DNA of 64,000 bases. It comes from an uncultured Bacilli bacterium (GTDB lineage: Bacteria > Bacillota_I > Bacilli_A > RF39 > UBA660). The notes under the pieces were generated by a model. That model had not been told where the DNA came from. It did no database searches and saw only the letters and a program-made list of their open reading frames with translations. A program made the translations under genes and the position numbers. Each line of letters opens with the position of its first letter. Position 1 is the stretch's first letter. Shown piece by piece: positions 1 to 8,576 of the stretch. Location of the stretch: assembly GCA_910586425.1 (NCBI GenBank), contig CAJUHL010000004.1:1-64000 (forward strand), given 5' to 3'.

Positions 1-338
1 AATATAAGAACATCCGGAAGTGATCTTCGATTAACAAGAAGTACCTTGTTACCATTTAGGTCTACCGTTGGATCAAAGTAATCCTTTATCCGCAGTCCTT
101 CTTTGTTATCCATTCCATAATATACGCTAAATGTTTCCTGTTTATTAAAACAAATCTCGAATTCCTGATTTCCTTTTAGACGTATTCCTTGTTTTCTTAG
201 ATAATTCCTTTCAATGAGCTGTGTCAAATCAATTGTTTGGGTATAATATTCGGGTTGAGTTGATAATAGGTATCTCTTATCGAGCCTTAATTGCACAGAA
301 AATCCATCGTTATCTTCGTTTAATATAAATCGTTTCAT
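1..338 (-). CDS. hypothetical protein, cut by window edge
   Basis: An open frame starts at ATG 336-338 and runs off the left edge, giving at least 112 residues. A strong ribosome site (CAGGAGGAAATG) precedes the start, and a CATAATG box lies at 369-375. The protein begins MKRFILNEDNDGF and is rich in charged residues and short beta-like stretches. I recognise no family. The 3' end is outside the window, so length and product are unknown. Confidence 0.7.
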   Translation of the reverse strand, partial: MKRFILNEDNDGFSVQLRLDKRYLLSTQPEYYTQTIDLTQLIERNYLRKQGIRLKGNQEFEICFNKQETFSVYYGMDNKEGLRIKDYFDPTVDLNGNKVLLVNRRSLPDVLI

Positions 339-395
339 CATTTCCTCCTGTTTTCCTCTTATCATCTTCATTATGTGAAAAAAAGGCAGAAGATA

Positions 396-421
396 AAAAG
401 AGGCACGACACCTCTTTTATC
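396..421 (-). terminator. rho-independent terminator
   Basis: An AAGAGG/CCTCTT stem followed by a T run in the minus direction lies directly after the stop of the 430-1194 gene. Confidence 0.7.
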
Positions 422-429
422 TTTCTTTT

Positions 430-1194
430 TTAAAATTGATATTCTGATGCACACTTATCACATACCCTTGAAATTCCCTCTTTGATCTCTGCGCCACACA
501 AGATACATGATTGTCTTACATCTTTTAAATCTCCATCTTCCCTTTTTCTTGTTTTTTTACTAACGCTATTAAAACATTTCAAAAAGATACTTTTAATCTG
601 CTCCGCAGAATATGGCCGTGACATATTGGCATCCCGGAATGGGTATTTATACCAGTCAATCCAAAATTCTTCAGCTGTATCAGGTTTGTAGATGAAATTA
701 TGTTTTAACATCAAGCAATCTTTTTCATGTTCCACATATTGCCTCTGGATCTCTCTCGTTGCCTCTTCCATCCTAAGTTTTAATCTGTTAAAGTCAATCT
801 TTTGCTCATCGGAAAGTTCATTCTCATTAAACAGGTATCCATAGTAATCATTTATTTCTGTTTCCGACAGGTACTTTTTTGTAATACTACATTCTAACTC
901 CGCATTCTTTTCATCCGCTTTGCAACTGCATCCATTCCACCAATATGGAAACAGCTCAAATAAGACATTCCCTTTGTCATCTTTGCACTGATATCCGCCA
1001 TACTTTGTGGCACAAAGACCATCTGATCTTCTTTCTCCTCCATAGAAATCTTCCATGATGCAATAGTAATTCATCTGAAGAGCTTTAAGTAATTGAGTCC
1101 ATTCCTGTGATTCGACAAGTTTTCTATCGGGAAACCCAAACGGACCTCTGCTGTTTCCAAACAGAAGATTCCCTAATTCATACTGATTCTCCAT
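430..1194 (-). CDS. hypothetical protein with C-terminal zinc ribbon
   Basis: This is a 254-residue protein if started at the ATG at 1194, where TAAGGAGAATGTCAAT gives a good ribosome site; an upstream in-frame ATG at 1248 lacks one. The C-terminus holds two CxxC pairs (CILCGAEIKEGISRVCDKC), a likely zinc ribbon. A second cysteine-rich patch lies near residues 65-100. The centre is charged and helical. A CATAATA box sits at 1228-1234. No family recognised. Zinc binding is an inference from the cysteine spacing. Confidence 0.75.
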   Translation of the reverse strand: MENQYELGNLLFGNSRGPFGFPDRKLVESQEWTQLLKALQMNYYCIMEDFYGGERRSDGLCATKYGGYQCKDDKGNVLFELFPYWWNGCSCKADEKNAELECSITKKYLSETEINDYYGYLFNENELSDEQKIDFNRLKLRMEEATREIQRQYVEHEKDCLMLKHNFIYKPDTAEEFWIDWYKYPFRDANMSRPYSAEQIKSIFLKCFNSVSKKTRKREDGDLKDVRQSCILCGAEIKEGISRVCDKCASEYQF

Positions 1195-1252
1195 ATTGAC
1201 ATTCTCCTTATTTCTTTTATTTGCAGTTATTATGTGGTTAATTGACAAAAAA

Positions 1253-1276
1253 CAAAAAGGGCTTTGAAACCCTTTT
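1253..1276 (-). terminator. rho-independent terminator
   Basis: An AAAGGG/CCCTTT hairpin with a T run follows the HAD-like gene on the minus strand. Confidence 0.65.
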
Positions 1277-1278
1277 CT

Positions 1279-1767
1279 CTAGTTTATGAACGCACTAATA
1301 TGAATCGTTGAGTATCCTGAATTTTCCTGCACATGTGTAAGTATCTTTACGGTATCATCTACTACAATAACATATTGCTCCTCTAATTCCGGAAAATAAG
1401 TATTGTGGATCTGTTTTATGATATCCAGTTTTTCTGTTTGGTCTTTTACCATAAAGATAGACTTTTCCTGAATTGGATAATTTCTGATAACGAAAGCTGC
1501 TTTCCTTTTAAATTCTTCCATATTTGAGGCGGTTGTACAGACAAACATACGCTTTGAACTTGCGTGTTCAGCCATCCACCTTTGCAATGTAGCAAGAGGT
1601 CTTGCTGTTTCATAAACATCATGTTCCTTTAAATATTCATCCCATTCGAGGTCTAAGCATGCATTATGGTTCCTTTCACCATACTCATAAGCCGCTAACA
1701 CGCCATCAACATCCCAGATAATTACTTTGTCTTCATTTGTTAAAATTTCCCTTAATTTTTCTCTCAT
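1279..1767 (-). CDS. HAD-superfamily phosphatase-like protein
   Basis: A 162-residue protein starting at ATG 1767 behind AAGGAGGACAAAT; the upstream in-frame ATG at 1803 has no ribosome site. Family motifs are visible: IIWDVDGVL (nucleophile D19, acid D21), CTTAS (motif II Thr/Ser), a lysine in the FMVKD region and VIVVDDT (motif IV acids). This matches small HAD phosphatases that act on phosphorylated metabolites or polynucleotide ends. The substrate is unknown. An RNA ligase and a P-loop kinase-like gene on the same element make an RNA-end-repair role conceivable, but that is inference. Confidence 0.75.
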   Translation of the reverse strand: MREKLREILTNEDKVIIWDVDGVLAAYEYGERNHNACLDLEWDEYLKEHDVYETARPLATLQRWMAEHASSKRMFVCTTASNMEEFKRKAAFVIRNYPIQEKSIFMVKDQTEKLDIIKQIHNTYFPELEEQYVIVVDDTVKILTHVQENSGYSTIHISAFIN

Positions 1768-1814
1768 ATTTGTCCTCCTTAAAATTTCAGTAATATTATG
1801 CAATACCTAAAAAA

Positions 1815-1842
1815 CAAAAAGCACTTGTAAGTGCTTTTTCCT
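1815..1842 (-). terminator. rho-independent terminator
   Basis: An AAGCACTT/AAGTGCTT hairpin followed by T residues after the lipoprotein gene. Confidence 0.75.
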
Positions 1843-1849
1843 TATGGTA

Positions 1850-2143
1850 TTAGTATCTAAAATTTTCATCATACAGTTGCGGCGTCCCATCTGGATTTAA
1901 TACCGCCGTGATTGCATAACGGTGTCCGCTCTCAGCAGTTATGTAAACCACTTTTGTATTGTTTGCATATTTTAAACAGTAATTCACTCCATCCTCTCTC
2001 CATTCGATAATTGATGTGAAGTAGTTGTCTTCATTTACCGATTCTGGATTTTCCGGCGCTGCTTCCGTGTAGTTCGGTCCACAGCCAGATATCATAAACA
2101 GCAACAATATACAAATTGTAAACGACAAAAAATATTTCTTCAT
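1850..2143 (-). CDS. small lipoprotein
   Basis: A 97-residue protein with a lipoprotein signal: a lysine-rich N-terminus, a hydrophobic core and lipobox ISGC with the modifiable cysteine near residue 21. The mature part is about 75 residues. It ends with a GHRYAITAVLNPDGTPQLYD stretch like the small DUF6440-type beta proteins of Firmicutes (tentative). AAGGAAGATAACC precedes the ATG. Expected outside the cell, anchored to the membrane. Function unknown. Confidence 0.75.
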   Translation of the reverse strand: MKKYFLSFTICILLLFMISGCGPNYTEAAPENPESVNEDNYFTSIIEWREDGVNYCLKYANNTKVVYITAESGHRYAITAVLNPDGTPQLYDENFRY

Positions 2144-2219
2144 ATTGGTTATCTTCCTTTCTTTTCATTTCATGGCTGATGGTTCCGGGAAAGCCACTCT
2201 TATTCCTAAGAGCCTGAAA

Positions 2220-2375
2220 CTAAAAACTTATAGGCTGGACGCACTTCAGATCCAGAATGCCCATATTGTCAGCTCTTTTAAAATCCTTATTCCCTGGAAT
2301 CAAACTGATCCTATAACGATTTCAAATTCCCTTTGCCATGGTTTTTGCTGCTTCTTTTTCTCTTTTCATGAGCAT
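2220..2375 (-). pseudogene. decayed paralog of the 4784-5317 gene
   Basis: Behind a clear ribosome site (GGAAGGAGAAAAT) an ATG opens a frame reading KREKEAAKTMAKGI, then TGA, then in the same frame NRYRISLIPGNKDFKRAD and another stop. This lines up with the N-terminus of the 177-residue protein at 4784-5317 (TRKEKDALNDIARSI, then YKFSLIPEDKNFKRPE). The DNA just upstream, including GAGATGGAT, is also similar in both loci. It is therefore a duplicated, truncated and stop-containing copy. Confidence 0.7.
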
Positions 2376-2460
2376 ATTTTCTCCTTCCTATCCATTACTA
2401 AATTTAATCCATCTCAATTTTTCTTCTACAATCAAAGTATGTATGTATAAAAATAAAATA

Positions 2461-2487
2461 AAAAAGTGCCTAAGCACTTTTTTGGTT
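2461..2487 (-). terminator. rho-independent terminator
   Basis: An AAGTGC/GCACTT stem with a T run after the yqeY gene. Confidence 0.75.
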
Positions 2488-2916
2488 TTTTAATATCTCC
2501 ACCACAACTTCCTTAATCAACTTTCCATCCGCTTTTCCTTTTAATACGGCCATCACGGACTTCATTGCGTTTCCCATATTGGGATTCTCCATTGCAGCTA
2601 CAATTGGATCTGCTACGGCCAGTACTTCATCATGATTAAGCATTTTAGGCAGATACCCTTCCAAAACGGAAATCCTATAATTTGCATCTTTTACTGCTTC
2701 CTCTACGCCATCTTTCCCTTCTAAAGCAGCAAGTGTTCCGTTTAAAGCCTTCACTTCTTTTCTAATTGCTGAGATAATGTGTTCATCTTCTACCTCTTTA
2801 TGTGCTTCTTTTGCCATCAGATTTGCTGCACTTTTCACAGCGCGTAAAACATCCCTTCTGGATGCATCCTTTTCTAACATAGCCTTTTTAATTTCGTCAT
2901 TGATTTTCTTAATCAT
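2470..2916 (-). CDS. yqeY: GatB/YqeY-domain protein
   Basis: A 148-residue protein of the YqeY family, at its usual full length. It starts MIKKINDEIKKAMLEKD, has the conserved central ISVLEGYLPKML, and ends in the helical domain (MKSVMAVLKGKADGKLIKEVV) shared with the GatB tail. The GatB tail binds tRNA; free-standing YqeY proteins are thought to act in tRNA or amidotransferase contexts, but their role is not settled. ATGGAGGATGAACA precedes the start and a CATACTA box lies at 2951-2957. An element-borne copy of a normally chromosomal gene is notable. Confidence 0.9.
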   Translation of the reverse strand: MIKKINDEIKKAMLEKDASRRDVLRAVKSAANLMAKEAHKEVEDEHIISAIRKEVKALNGTLAALEGKDGVEEAVKDANYRISVLEGYLPKMLNHDEVLAVADPIVAAMENPNMGNAMKSVMAVLKGKADGKLIKEVVVEILKNQKSA

Positions 2917-2950
2917 TGTTCATCCTCCATAAACTCTTTAAATTTACTCA

Positions 2951-2957
2951 TAGTATG
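2951..2957 (-). promoter_or_regulatory. CATACTA box upstream of yqeY
   Basis: A minus-strand CATACTA lies 34 bases before the yqeY start, one of the recurrent boxes described in the findings. Confidence 0.5.
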
Positions 2958-2963
2958 TCATTT

Positions 2964-3572
2964 TTATTTCTGTTTTCCAATCTCATACGCTCGAAAACAG
3001 AAATCCCAGTAGGAACATAAAGAATACTTGTTTTTGTTTTTGCAGCTGTTACAAAGATATTCTCTTTTGAAACATTCTTTTTGAAACGCAGCCTCATCTA
3101 AATAAAAATCTCGTCTGTATGTTTCATCCTCATCTATAACGGTCCCAAGACATCCTGCCGTTTCCGAATATAGGCTTATATCACACATAGGCTTTATGTA
3201 TTGTGTGATTAGCAAGCCAAGATCCTGTCCATCTTTTCGATATCCGGTCATGCAAAATCTCACAGAAAATTCATAACCTGTAAAAATCCATGAACTATCA
3301 ATTCTTTGATTCAGCTTTTCATCCTCATCTACATCCACAAGGATCTTTTCCTGGTATTTATCCTGTTCCAGAGAATTTTCATAAATCCGTTTTAGCTCAA
3401 AATCTGGACGGCTCCAGTTCTCGTGGCTAAACCATTTGGATTTTTGAATCTTCTCGGAATAGAGAATCCGTTTTTCTATATCAGAAGACAATAAAATGAA
3501 ATCTTTTAAGTCATCCAACGCAAGATTCTTTTTCAACCGAAATTCTAATACACCTTCATAATAATTTCCCAT
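2964..3572 (-). CDS. hypothetical protein, MGNYY family copy 1
   Basis: A 202-residue protein paralogous to the 5462-6055 gene. Both begin MGNYY, share a central CDISLY segment and an acidic DEDxTYxR(D/E)FY stretch, and end with four cysteines (CNSCKNKNKYSLCSYWDFC here) followed by RAYEIG. The cysteines suggest a metal-binding tail. It starts 16 bases after the stop of the 302-residue gene, so the two are probably co-transcribed. Family and function unknown. Confidence 0.75.
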   Translation of the reverse strand: MGNYYEGVLEFRLKKNLALDDLKDFILLSSDIEKRILYSEKIQKSKWFSHENWSRPDFELKRIYENSLEQDKYQEKILVDVDEDEKLNQRIDSSWIFTGYEFSVRFCMTGYRKDGQDLGLLITQYIKPMCDISLYSETAGCLGTVIDEDETYRRDFYLDEAAFQKECFKREYLCNSCKNKNKYSLCSYWDFCFRAYEIGKQK

Positions 3573-3588
3573 ATTATCTCCTTCCCTA

Positions 3589-4497
3589 TCAAAAACCTGT
3601 TTGCTTGGTTATGAAGCTGATGTTTCCAGTTCCAACAATATGCAGAGCATAATCCTTCCATACATCACCCTGCTTATAAAATTCCGTGTCCTCTTCATAA
3701 ACGCCGCTTATTTCTTCCACTATGGTTTGAATTTCACCGTGAAAATCACGAATCACACTGGCTGCATCAGGATACGTTATATATTCATCAAAATTGGGAT
3801 TATACTTAAGCACCTCATCCAGTAAAAATACGCCTGTCATTCCGGAATCTGCACAAAAGCTCCCAATCCTTTCATTTGTCAGGCGGTTAAACACAGAACA
3901 GGACCAATCTCCATAGAGGGTATCCCTGCATAAATAGGTATGAAGGCCAAGCGCTCCCATATTGTATCCTCCATTACACTTTTCCCAGTCAGACGCATAA
4001 AGTTTTTTCCATTCCTCATAATGCTCCTCATATTCTTTCAATTTTTCTGTCCTTATATCCTTATAGAAATATTGCTCAAACTCCTTATCGCTGATTTTAA
4101 AGTCTCTGTAGTCTGGAGCAGATATAGCGCTCTTCCTCTCCTTTTTCACGAAATAACAGGGATCTGTAATCAGGATGTCTCCATCAAAATATATTTTTTC
4201 AGAATCAATCAGATTTTCATTATGGCGAATCTTCATCATACAGGTTCGATACTCTTCAAAGACACAACTGTCAAATGGAACTGGTTTTGTTCTTCTTCGG
4301 CCTTTCAGACCGTTTACCCATATGTCTGCAGCATCAATGGCTCCAAGGTCCATGTTATAAACGATCTTCTCAATCCTATTCTCCAGATCAGGCCTTGTTT
4401 CTCTTAACTGGTTCAATTTTATCATGAGCTCTGCATACAATTTCTTTGCCCTCTTCTTTAAAATACGATTTCTTTCCTGAATTACTTCCTTACGCAT
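3589..4497 (-). CDS. hypothetical protein with DPCYF motif
   Basis: A 302-residue protein. The N-terminal third is helical and basic. The core contains GDILITDPCYFV, later GDWSCSVFN and GSFCADSGMTGVFLLDE. A 'DPCY' followed by 'GD' and a beta-rich part recurs in hypothetical proteins of phages and mobile elements, with no established function. It lies between the 71-residue gene and MGNYY copy 1 with short gaps, consistent with one operon. Confidence 0.7.
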   Translation of the reverse strand: MRKEVIQERNRILKKRAKKLYAELMIKLNQLRETRPDLENRIEKIVYNMDLGAIDAADIWVNGLKGRRRTKPVPFDSCVFEEYRTCMMKIRHNENLIDSEKIYFDGDILITDPCYFVKKERKSAISAPDYRDFKISDKEFEQYFYKDIRTEKLKEYEEHYEEWKKLYASDWEKCNGGYNMGALGLHTYLCRDTLYGDWSCSVFNRLTNERIGSFCADSGMTGVFLLDEVLKYNPNFDEYITYPDAASVIRDFHGEIQTIVEEISGVYEEDTEFYKQGDVWKDYALHIVGTGNISFITKQTGF

Positions 4498-4527
4498 TTT
4501 CTATCCTTTCTTCTATTTATAAATTCC

Positions 4528-4743
4528 TTATCCTTTCATGATTAGTGGATGATAGGATATCACATGCCCATCTTGGATTTGTTTCTCTAAATCGCTTAAT
4601 GCTTCATGAAATGTATGAAAACGACAACTACAGATATGACCTTTGGTTATATTTACAAAAGAATAGGTTCCATCACTTTTATGTTTCATAATTGAAACGA
4701 TAACAGAATCCTTTTTTCGTACTATATAAAAAAGATTATCCAT
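4528..4743 (-). CDS. small hypothetical protein
   Basis: A 71-residue protein preceded by GAAGGAAAAGGA, a reasonable ribosome site. It has two short beta-like stretches and the segment HICSCRFHTFHEAL. No family recognised. Probably the first gene of the 4743-2964 operon. Confidence 0.6.
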   Translation of the reverse strand: MDNLFYIVRKKDSVIVSIMKHKSDGTYSFVNITKGHICSCRFHTFHEALSDLEKQIQDGHVISYHPLIMKG

Positions 4744-4783
4744 TCCTTTTCCTTCTTATTGAGTTATGTTATTATTTATTTTC

Positions 4784-5317
4784 CTACCAACGGCTTATCA
4801 GTCCACAGGAGATCATCCTGGATTCCAGAAAATCTCGTCTTAATCCCATCTTAGCAGACACATCTTTCACACGAAATGTTCCATTTGCATCCTGGCATTT
4901 CATCATGGTTGCCAGAATCTTATTATTCGGACAGGCAAGTTCGTCACTTAAATAGCAAATACACTCCTGCTCTCGGGAATTTGGCACATAAGCTTTCATA
5001 TTTGGGTTTTTCATAAAATCATTTTCAGAAACATTAAACTTCATGCCAAACACAAGTGTAGCAATCCCTTCCGCAAACCAGGAAATTTCTTCTGTCATAT
5101 CCCTCGTATCCGGCATTGTAATTAAAAATCCATTGCCACATCTGCAAACCTTTACAGAAAATGTGGACTTGTCAACAAGCATCCCTCCGCCCATCTGCTC
5201 TGTGATTTCTTCAGGTCTTTTAAAATTTTTGTCTTCTGGGATCAGGCTGAACTTATACACTTCCTGAATGGATCTAGCGATATCATTTAATGCATCTTTT
5301 TCTTTTCTTGTAAACAT
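4784..5317 (-). CDS. hypothetical protein, paralog of the 2.2 kb relic
   Basis: A 177-residue protein starting behind GCATAGGAGGAGAG. The middle (ISWFAEGIATLVFGMKF) looks like a helical packing segment. The last 60 residues hold three cysteines and end in a basic helix-turn-helix-like stretch. A CATACTT box lies about 60 bases upstream. A degenerate relative lies at 2220-2375. Function not recognised. Confidence 0.7.
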   Translation of the reverse strand: MFTRKEKDALNDIARSIQEVYKFSLIPEDKNFKRPEEITEQMGGGMLVDKSTFSVKVCRCGNGFLITMPDTRDMTEEISWFAEGIATLVFGMKFNVSENDFMKNPNMKAYVPNSREQECICYLSDELACPNNKILATMMKCQDANGTFRVKDVSAKMGLRRDFLESRMISCGLISRW

Positions 5318-5461
5318 CTCTCTCCTCCTATGCCCTCTTTATTTTTATCCATCTCTATTTTCCTTTTATAATAAAAGTATGCTAAAGAAAAAAGGAAACA
5401 AAAAAGAACCCGATGGTTATTTTTTGTCTCCTTTTAAATCTTTCATGACTAAAATTACTAT

Positions 5462-6055
5462 TTAGCTATTCTTCTTATTTCCTATCTCATAAGCCCTCAG
5501 ACATTTATCCCAATGATCACAAATATGCTCATCTGACCATGATGAACAGCCTTCACATAAGAATTTCATATTCTCCTGGAGTTTCTTAAACCCTTCCTTA
5601 TCCATATAAAACTCCCTGTCATATGTACAATCTTCATCTCTGATCCTGCCAATAGTTCCAAATGCATCATCATATAAGGAAATGTCGCACATATCCATTA
5701 AGGATTCCACAATGGCTTCACCAAGATCGTTACCGTCATATCGGTACCCTTTTGTATGAATCCTTACATATAGCATATAACCAATAGGGTCTATATTCTC
5801 TGGTACATCCTCCTCATCAACCGATATCAAGTAACTTTCGTCTTTTCCTTCAACCTTATAACTACATAAATAAAAAAGCTCCGCACATACCCAATTCCAC
5901 CGTTTGTGCTGAAACCAGCTTGACTCCTGCAGCTTCTTTGAATATAATTCCTTCTGGGCACACCTATCAGCCATCATTTTTAAGTCGATGAAGTCTTCTT
6001 TTGTTATATCCCTCCGAATAAAGAATTTTAATGTTCCTCCATAATAATTTCCCAT
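5462..6055 (-). CDS. hypothetical protein, MGNYY family copy 2
   Basis: A 197-residue paralog of the 2964-3572 product: same MGNYY start, MCDISLYDDAFGTIG core and four-cysteine tail (CEGCSSWSDEHICDHWDKC) followed by RAYEIG. TAAAGGAGACAAC precedes the ATG. Two diverged intact copies within 2 kb suggest an old tandem duplication. Function unknown; metal binding by the tail is inferred. Confidence 0.75.
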   Translation of the reverse strand: MGNYYGGTLKFFIRRDITKEDFIDLKMMADRCAQKELYSKKLQESSWFQHKRWNWVCAELFYLCSYKVEGKDESYLISVDEEDVPENIDPIGYMLYVRIHTKGYRYDGNDLGEAIVESLMDMCDISLYDDAFGTIGRIRDEDCTYDREFYMDKEGFKKLQENMKFLCEGCSSWSDEHICDHWDKCLRAYEIGNKKNS

Positions 6056-6103
6056 GTTGTCTCCTTTACATTTTCCTTTTTATCTATACTTTACTACTGA
6101 TCC

Positions 6104-6469
6104 TTATTCTTCAGGAACAATACTTTTTAGTACCTCTATTATATTTGGATTCAGCCTATATAACATCCCTTTGTCAATAACTTTTTCTTCTTTGCTCATC
6201 TTCTGGATTAATTTAAACAGTTCATCTACGGAGCCTACTTCTTTCATCTGATTCATGATATGTTCTGTGCATGAATCTGAAAAATAGTACTCTGGAGACA
6301 AAATAAGTCCGTTTTCAACGATTGTCGAAAATTTTACTGTTCCAACAAGTTTTCCGGTCTTTATAACACCCGGCATTGATTTTATATTATTAAGGATGCT
6401 TTGGTTTCCGTCTTTTACTTCCCGAAGCTGTTTTTCAATCAGCTTCTGCGCCCGCAGCAGTTCCCTCAC
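6104..6469 (-). CDS. hypothetical protein with N-terminal coiled coil
   Basis: A 121-residue reading from GTG 6469. The frame stays open upstream (LEKRESDLKEQ) back to a TGA just after the DUF1848 gene, but has no better start there, and the ATG at that junction is in another frame. So either the GTG is used by coupled re-initiation or one base has been lost near 6500. The N-terminus is strongly helical; the rest is unassigned. Confidence 0.55.
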   Translation of the reverse strand: MRELLRAQKLIEKQLREVKDGNQSILNNIKSMPGVIKTGKLVGTVKFSTIVENGLILSPEYYFSDSCTEHIMNQMKEVGSVDELFKLIQKMSKEEKVIDKGMLYRLNPNIIEVLKSIVPEE

Positions 6470-6508
6470 CTGTTCTTTAAGGTCACTTTCTCTTTTTTCT
6501 AGTTTCCA

Positions 6509-7432
6509 TCATCCTCTTTTTCTCCTAAGGCTCTTCATTTTTCGTTCTGTCACAATATCTCCCTTTTCTGGTCTGTCGCACAAAAAAGGAGAATCCTTAT
6601 CATACTTCAATCGGTTATCCGGGATGGATTCCATTCCATTGTCTGCATAACAATATCTGCATCCGTTCATGCAGGTACTGTATTTTCCAATATCAATGCT
6701 CTCCATACATCCACATTCCGTCCGCTGCCCTTTATCTTTTCCTCCAGTCATTCGATACCCAACCAGGTTTTCAATAAATTCCTTATCAATACAATGGCCA
6801 TGTTTGACTCCTTCTTCTGAAAGATCGATTTTTTCTGCACAAGTTTCAATTTCTATACCATTTTCTTTTGCTATCTTGGAAAATTCTCTGGCAATTTTGC
6901 GCATTTCTTCTTCGTTCGGGACTTTTACTCCTAAATCATTCATTTTTGCGGTTATATGTCCATAAAGATCCAAAAAAGATATCACGCACCTATTGGTATG
7001 CCCTCTTAATACAGCACAAAAATGTGTAAAGGTCTGTATGTGAGCTTCCATAGAATAGTCAGAAGTGAAGAAGATCGGATCGTATCTCCATATAACTCTC
7101 TCTTTTCCAATCCTTTGTGACAATTCTATAAATGTTTTTAAAAGTTCCTTTTTTTCTGGCAGACCAGGCTCCACATCTTGTCCATATCCAGTAATCGTGA
7201 ATTGAAAATAATATGAATAATTTTTTAGTTTATCCAGATAGGGAATCATTGGTTTCGGATTCTTAGACCAAAAGACAATACAGTCTATTACATCATCTGT
7301 AATGGCTATTTTTGAAACTTTCTCTGGATACATTGGATTTCGTACTTCTAAATACCCATCCTTCAAACGGTTCATAAACCATTCCGCGTAATTACATGGA
7401 ATATCGGTTCTTCTACTTACACTTAAAATCAT
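6509..7432 (-). CDS. DUF1848 family radical-SAM-like protein
   Basis: A 307-residue protein with the hallmark DUF1848 opening SVSRRTDIPCNYAEWF, then RNPMYP, VFWSKNP and WRYDP. The C-terminus carries a cysteine cluster (CGCMES, then CMNGCRYCYA) that would hold an iron-sulfur centre. DUF1848 proteins are distant radical SAM relatives with a C-terminal cluster; their reaction is unknown. AAAGGAGCAAGAA precedes the ATG. The length fits the family. Confidence 0.88.
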   Translation of the reverse strand: MILSVSRRTDIPCNYAEWFMNRLKDGYLEVRNPMYPEKVSKIAITDDVIDCIVFWSKNPKPMIPYLDKLKNYSYYFQFTITGYGQDVEPGLPEKKELLKTFIELSQRIGKERVIWRYDPIFFTSDYSMEAHIQTFTHFCAVLRGHTNRCVISFLDLYGHITAKMNDLGVKVPNEEEMRKIAREFSKIAKENGIEIETCAEKIDLSEEGVKHGHCIDKEFIENLVGYRMTGGKDKGQRTECGCMESIDIGKYSTCMNGCRYCYADNGMESIPDNRLKYDKDSPFLCDRPEKGDIVTERKMKSLRRKRG

Positions 7433-7560
7433 TTCTTGCTCCTTTTTTTCATGTTATATAGGAAATATGATATTAATTAAGAGCCAATAACAAACAATAT
7501 CACTCTAATCTGTCTATCACAATCAATTTAAGATTGAGGTCATGAAAATTTTCATACTCA

Positions 7561-7713
7561 TTAAAAAAGCCCTCCGAAGAGAGCTTTTTTATCCCATGAG
7601 GGATATTTCTTTTCCAGATATTTTCCGCTATCACACATAATGTCTTCTATTGCAATTCCAATTACCTTGTTCACAAAATACAGGGCAGCATTCTTTATAT
7701 CTTCTATTATCAT
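7561..7713 (-). CDS. possible 50-residue protein ending inside a terminator
   Basis: A short ORF (MIIEDIKNAALYFVNKVIG...) starts at ATG 7713 behind TTTTAGAGGATT and ends with TAA at 7561-7563. Its last codons (ALFGGLF) read through the stem of the hairpin at 7563-7590. The helical amphipathic N-terminus looks protein-like. It is short and without recognised relatives, so it remains tentative. Confidence 0.4.
   Translation of the reverse strand: MIIEDIKNAALYFVNKVIGIAIEDIMCDSGKYLEKKYPSWDKKALFGGLF
7563..7590 (-). terminator. rho-independent terminator
   Basis: An AAAGCTCTC/GAGGGCTTT-type hairpin with a T run, in the gap after the 7746-8483 gene and overlapping the end of a small ORF. Confidence 0.6.
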
Positions 7714-7745
7714 AATCCTCTAAAATTATTTTTTAATTTATTACC

Positions 7746-8483
7746 CTATAGTTCTTCGAAAGAAAGGTCTGGCTTTTTCACAATCTTGTACATCGTCTTC
7801 ATATATTTTTTAAAATCATTTAATTGCTTTTCATTCGTGATTTCGTATGATATGCCACAGTCCATACACTCTAAATAGATACAGCCATAATCATATTGAA
7901 GCCGGTCAAACTCCTTGATCTCATCCTCTGATGGATCTTGGATCTTTTCCAGCACCCATACTCTTTTATGCTTCTCCATATCCTCTTCTGAAACCGTCAT
8001 ACACCGATTTTGGCAATCCGGACAATAAAACCCATAGACTTTCTTTGCCACATTGATTGACCTAAGCAGTTCCAGGTCGTTTAAAGACAACCCAAATTCG
8101 TTCCATTTTAAAGAATCCTCTGACATGTAAAATTTTATATTCTTTCTTGCTGCTTTATCAATCCTAAGTTTTTCCTGATCCGAAAGATTCAGTGTGTCAA
8201 TCTCCGGAAAATAAGTCGGTTTCCTCAATTGAGGATATCTTTCCAATTTCTTTTTTCTCATCACACTAAGAAAACGTTCTCTTGTTGCGCTGTCTAAATG
8301 GAAATGTTCCTTTTTATAAATCGTTTTTAACTCTTCATATAAAATCTCTTCCAATTCTTTTTCTTCCAGTCCATTTAGCATTTTAGCTATTTCGGATTGA
8401 ACACGGTCCAACTCTTTGTTCAACAATTCTCTTTGTTCCAGAAATGTTTTCAGCATTTCTGTTTTTGGTTTATTTTCTTTCAT
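7746..8483 (-). CDS. hypothetical protein, coiled coil plus zinc-binding region
   Basis: About 245 residues from ATG 8483 behind TAAGAGGTGCAT. The first 60 residues are a heptad-rich helix. The C-terminal half has CPDCQNRC and, about 60 residues later, CMDCG, which could bind one zinc. No family recognised. The charged, helical composition is like other orphan genes of this element. Confidence 0.7.
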   Translation of the reverse strand: MKENKPKTEMLKTFLEQRELLNKELDRVQSEIAKMLNGLEEKELEEILYEELKTIYKKEHFHLDSATRERFLSVMRKKKLERYPQLRKPTYFPEIDTLNLSDQEKLRIDKAARKNIKFYMSEDSLKWNEFGLSLNDLELLRSINVAKKVYGFYCPDCQNRCMTVSEEDMEKHKRVWVLEKIQDPSEDEIKEFDRLQYDYGCIYLECMDCGISYEITNEKQLNDFKKYMKTMYKIVKKPDLSFEEL

Positions 8484-8576
8484 ATGCACCTCTTAAATAT
8501 TATCAATCTATTCTTCTAACATAGTAACCCGACGATATCTTCCATCCATAAAAATGCTCTCTATGCATTCATTGTA

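Noticed and set aside
482..691. Plus-strand ORF opposite the zinc-ribbon gene
   Set aside because: Shadow of the minus-strand gene; no ribosome site and atypical composition. The same reasoning removed the other opposite-strand frames over jetC, the SpaA protein and the radical SAM genes.
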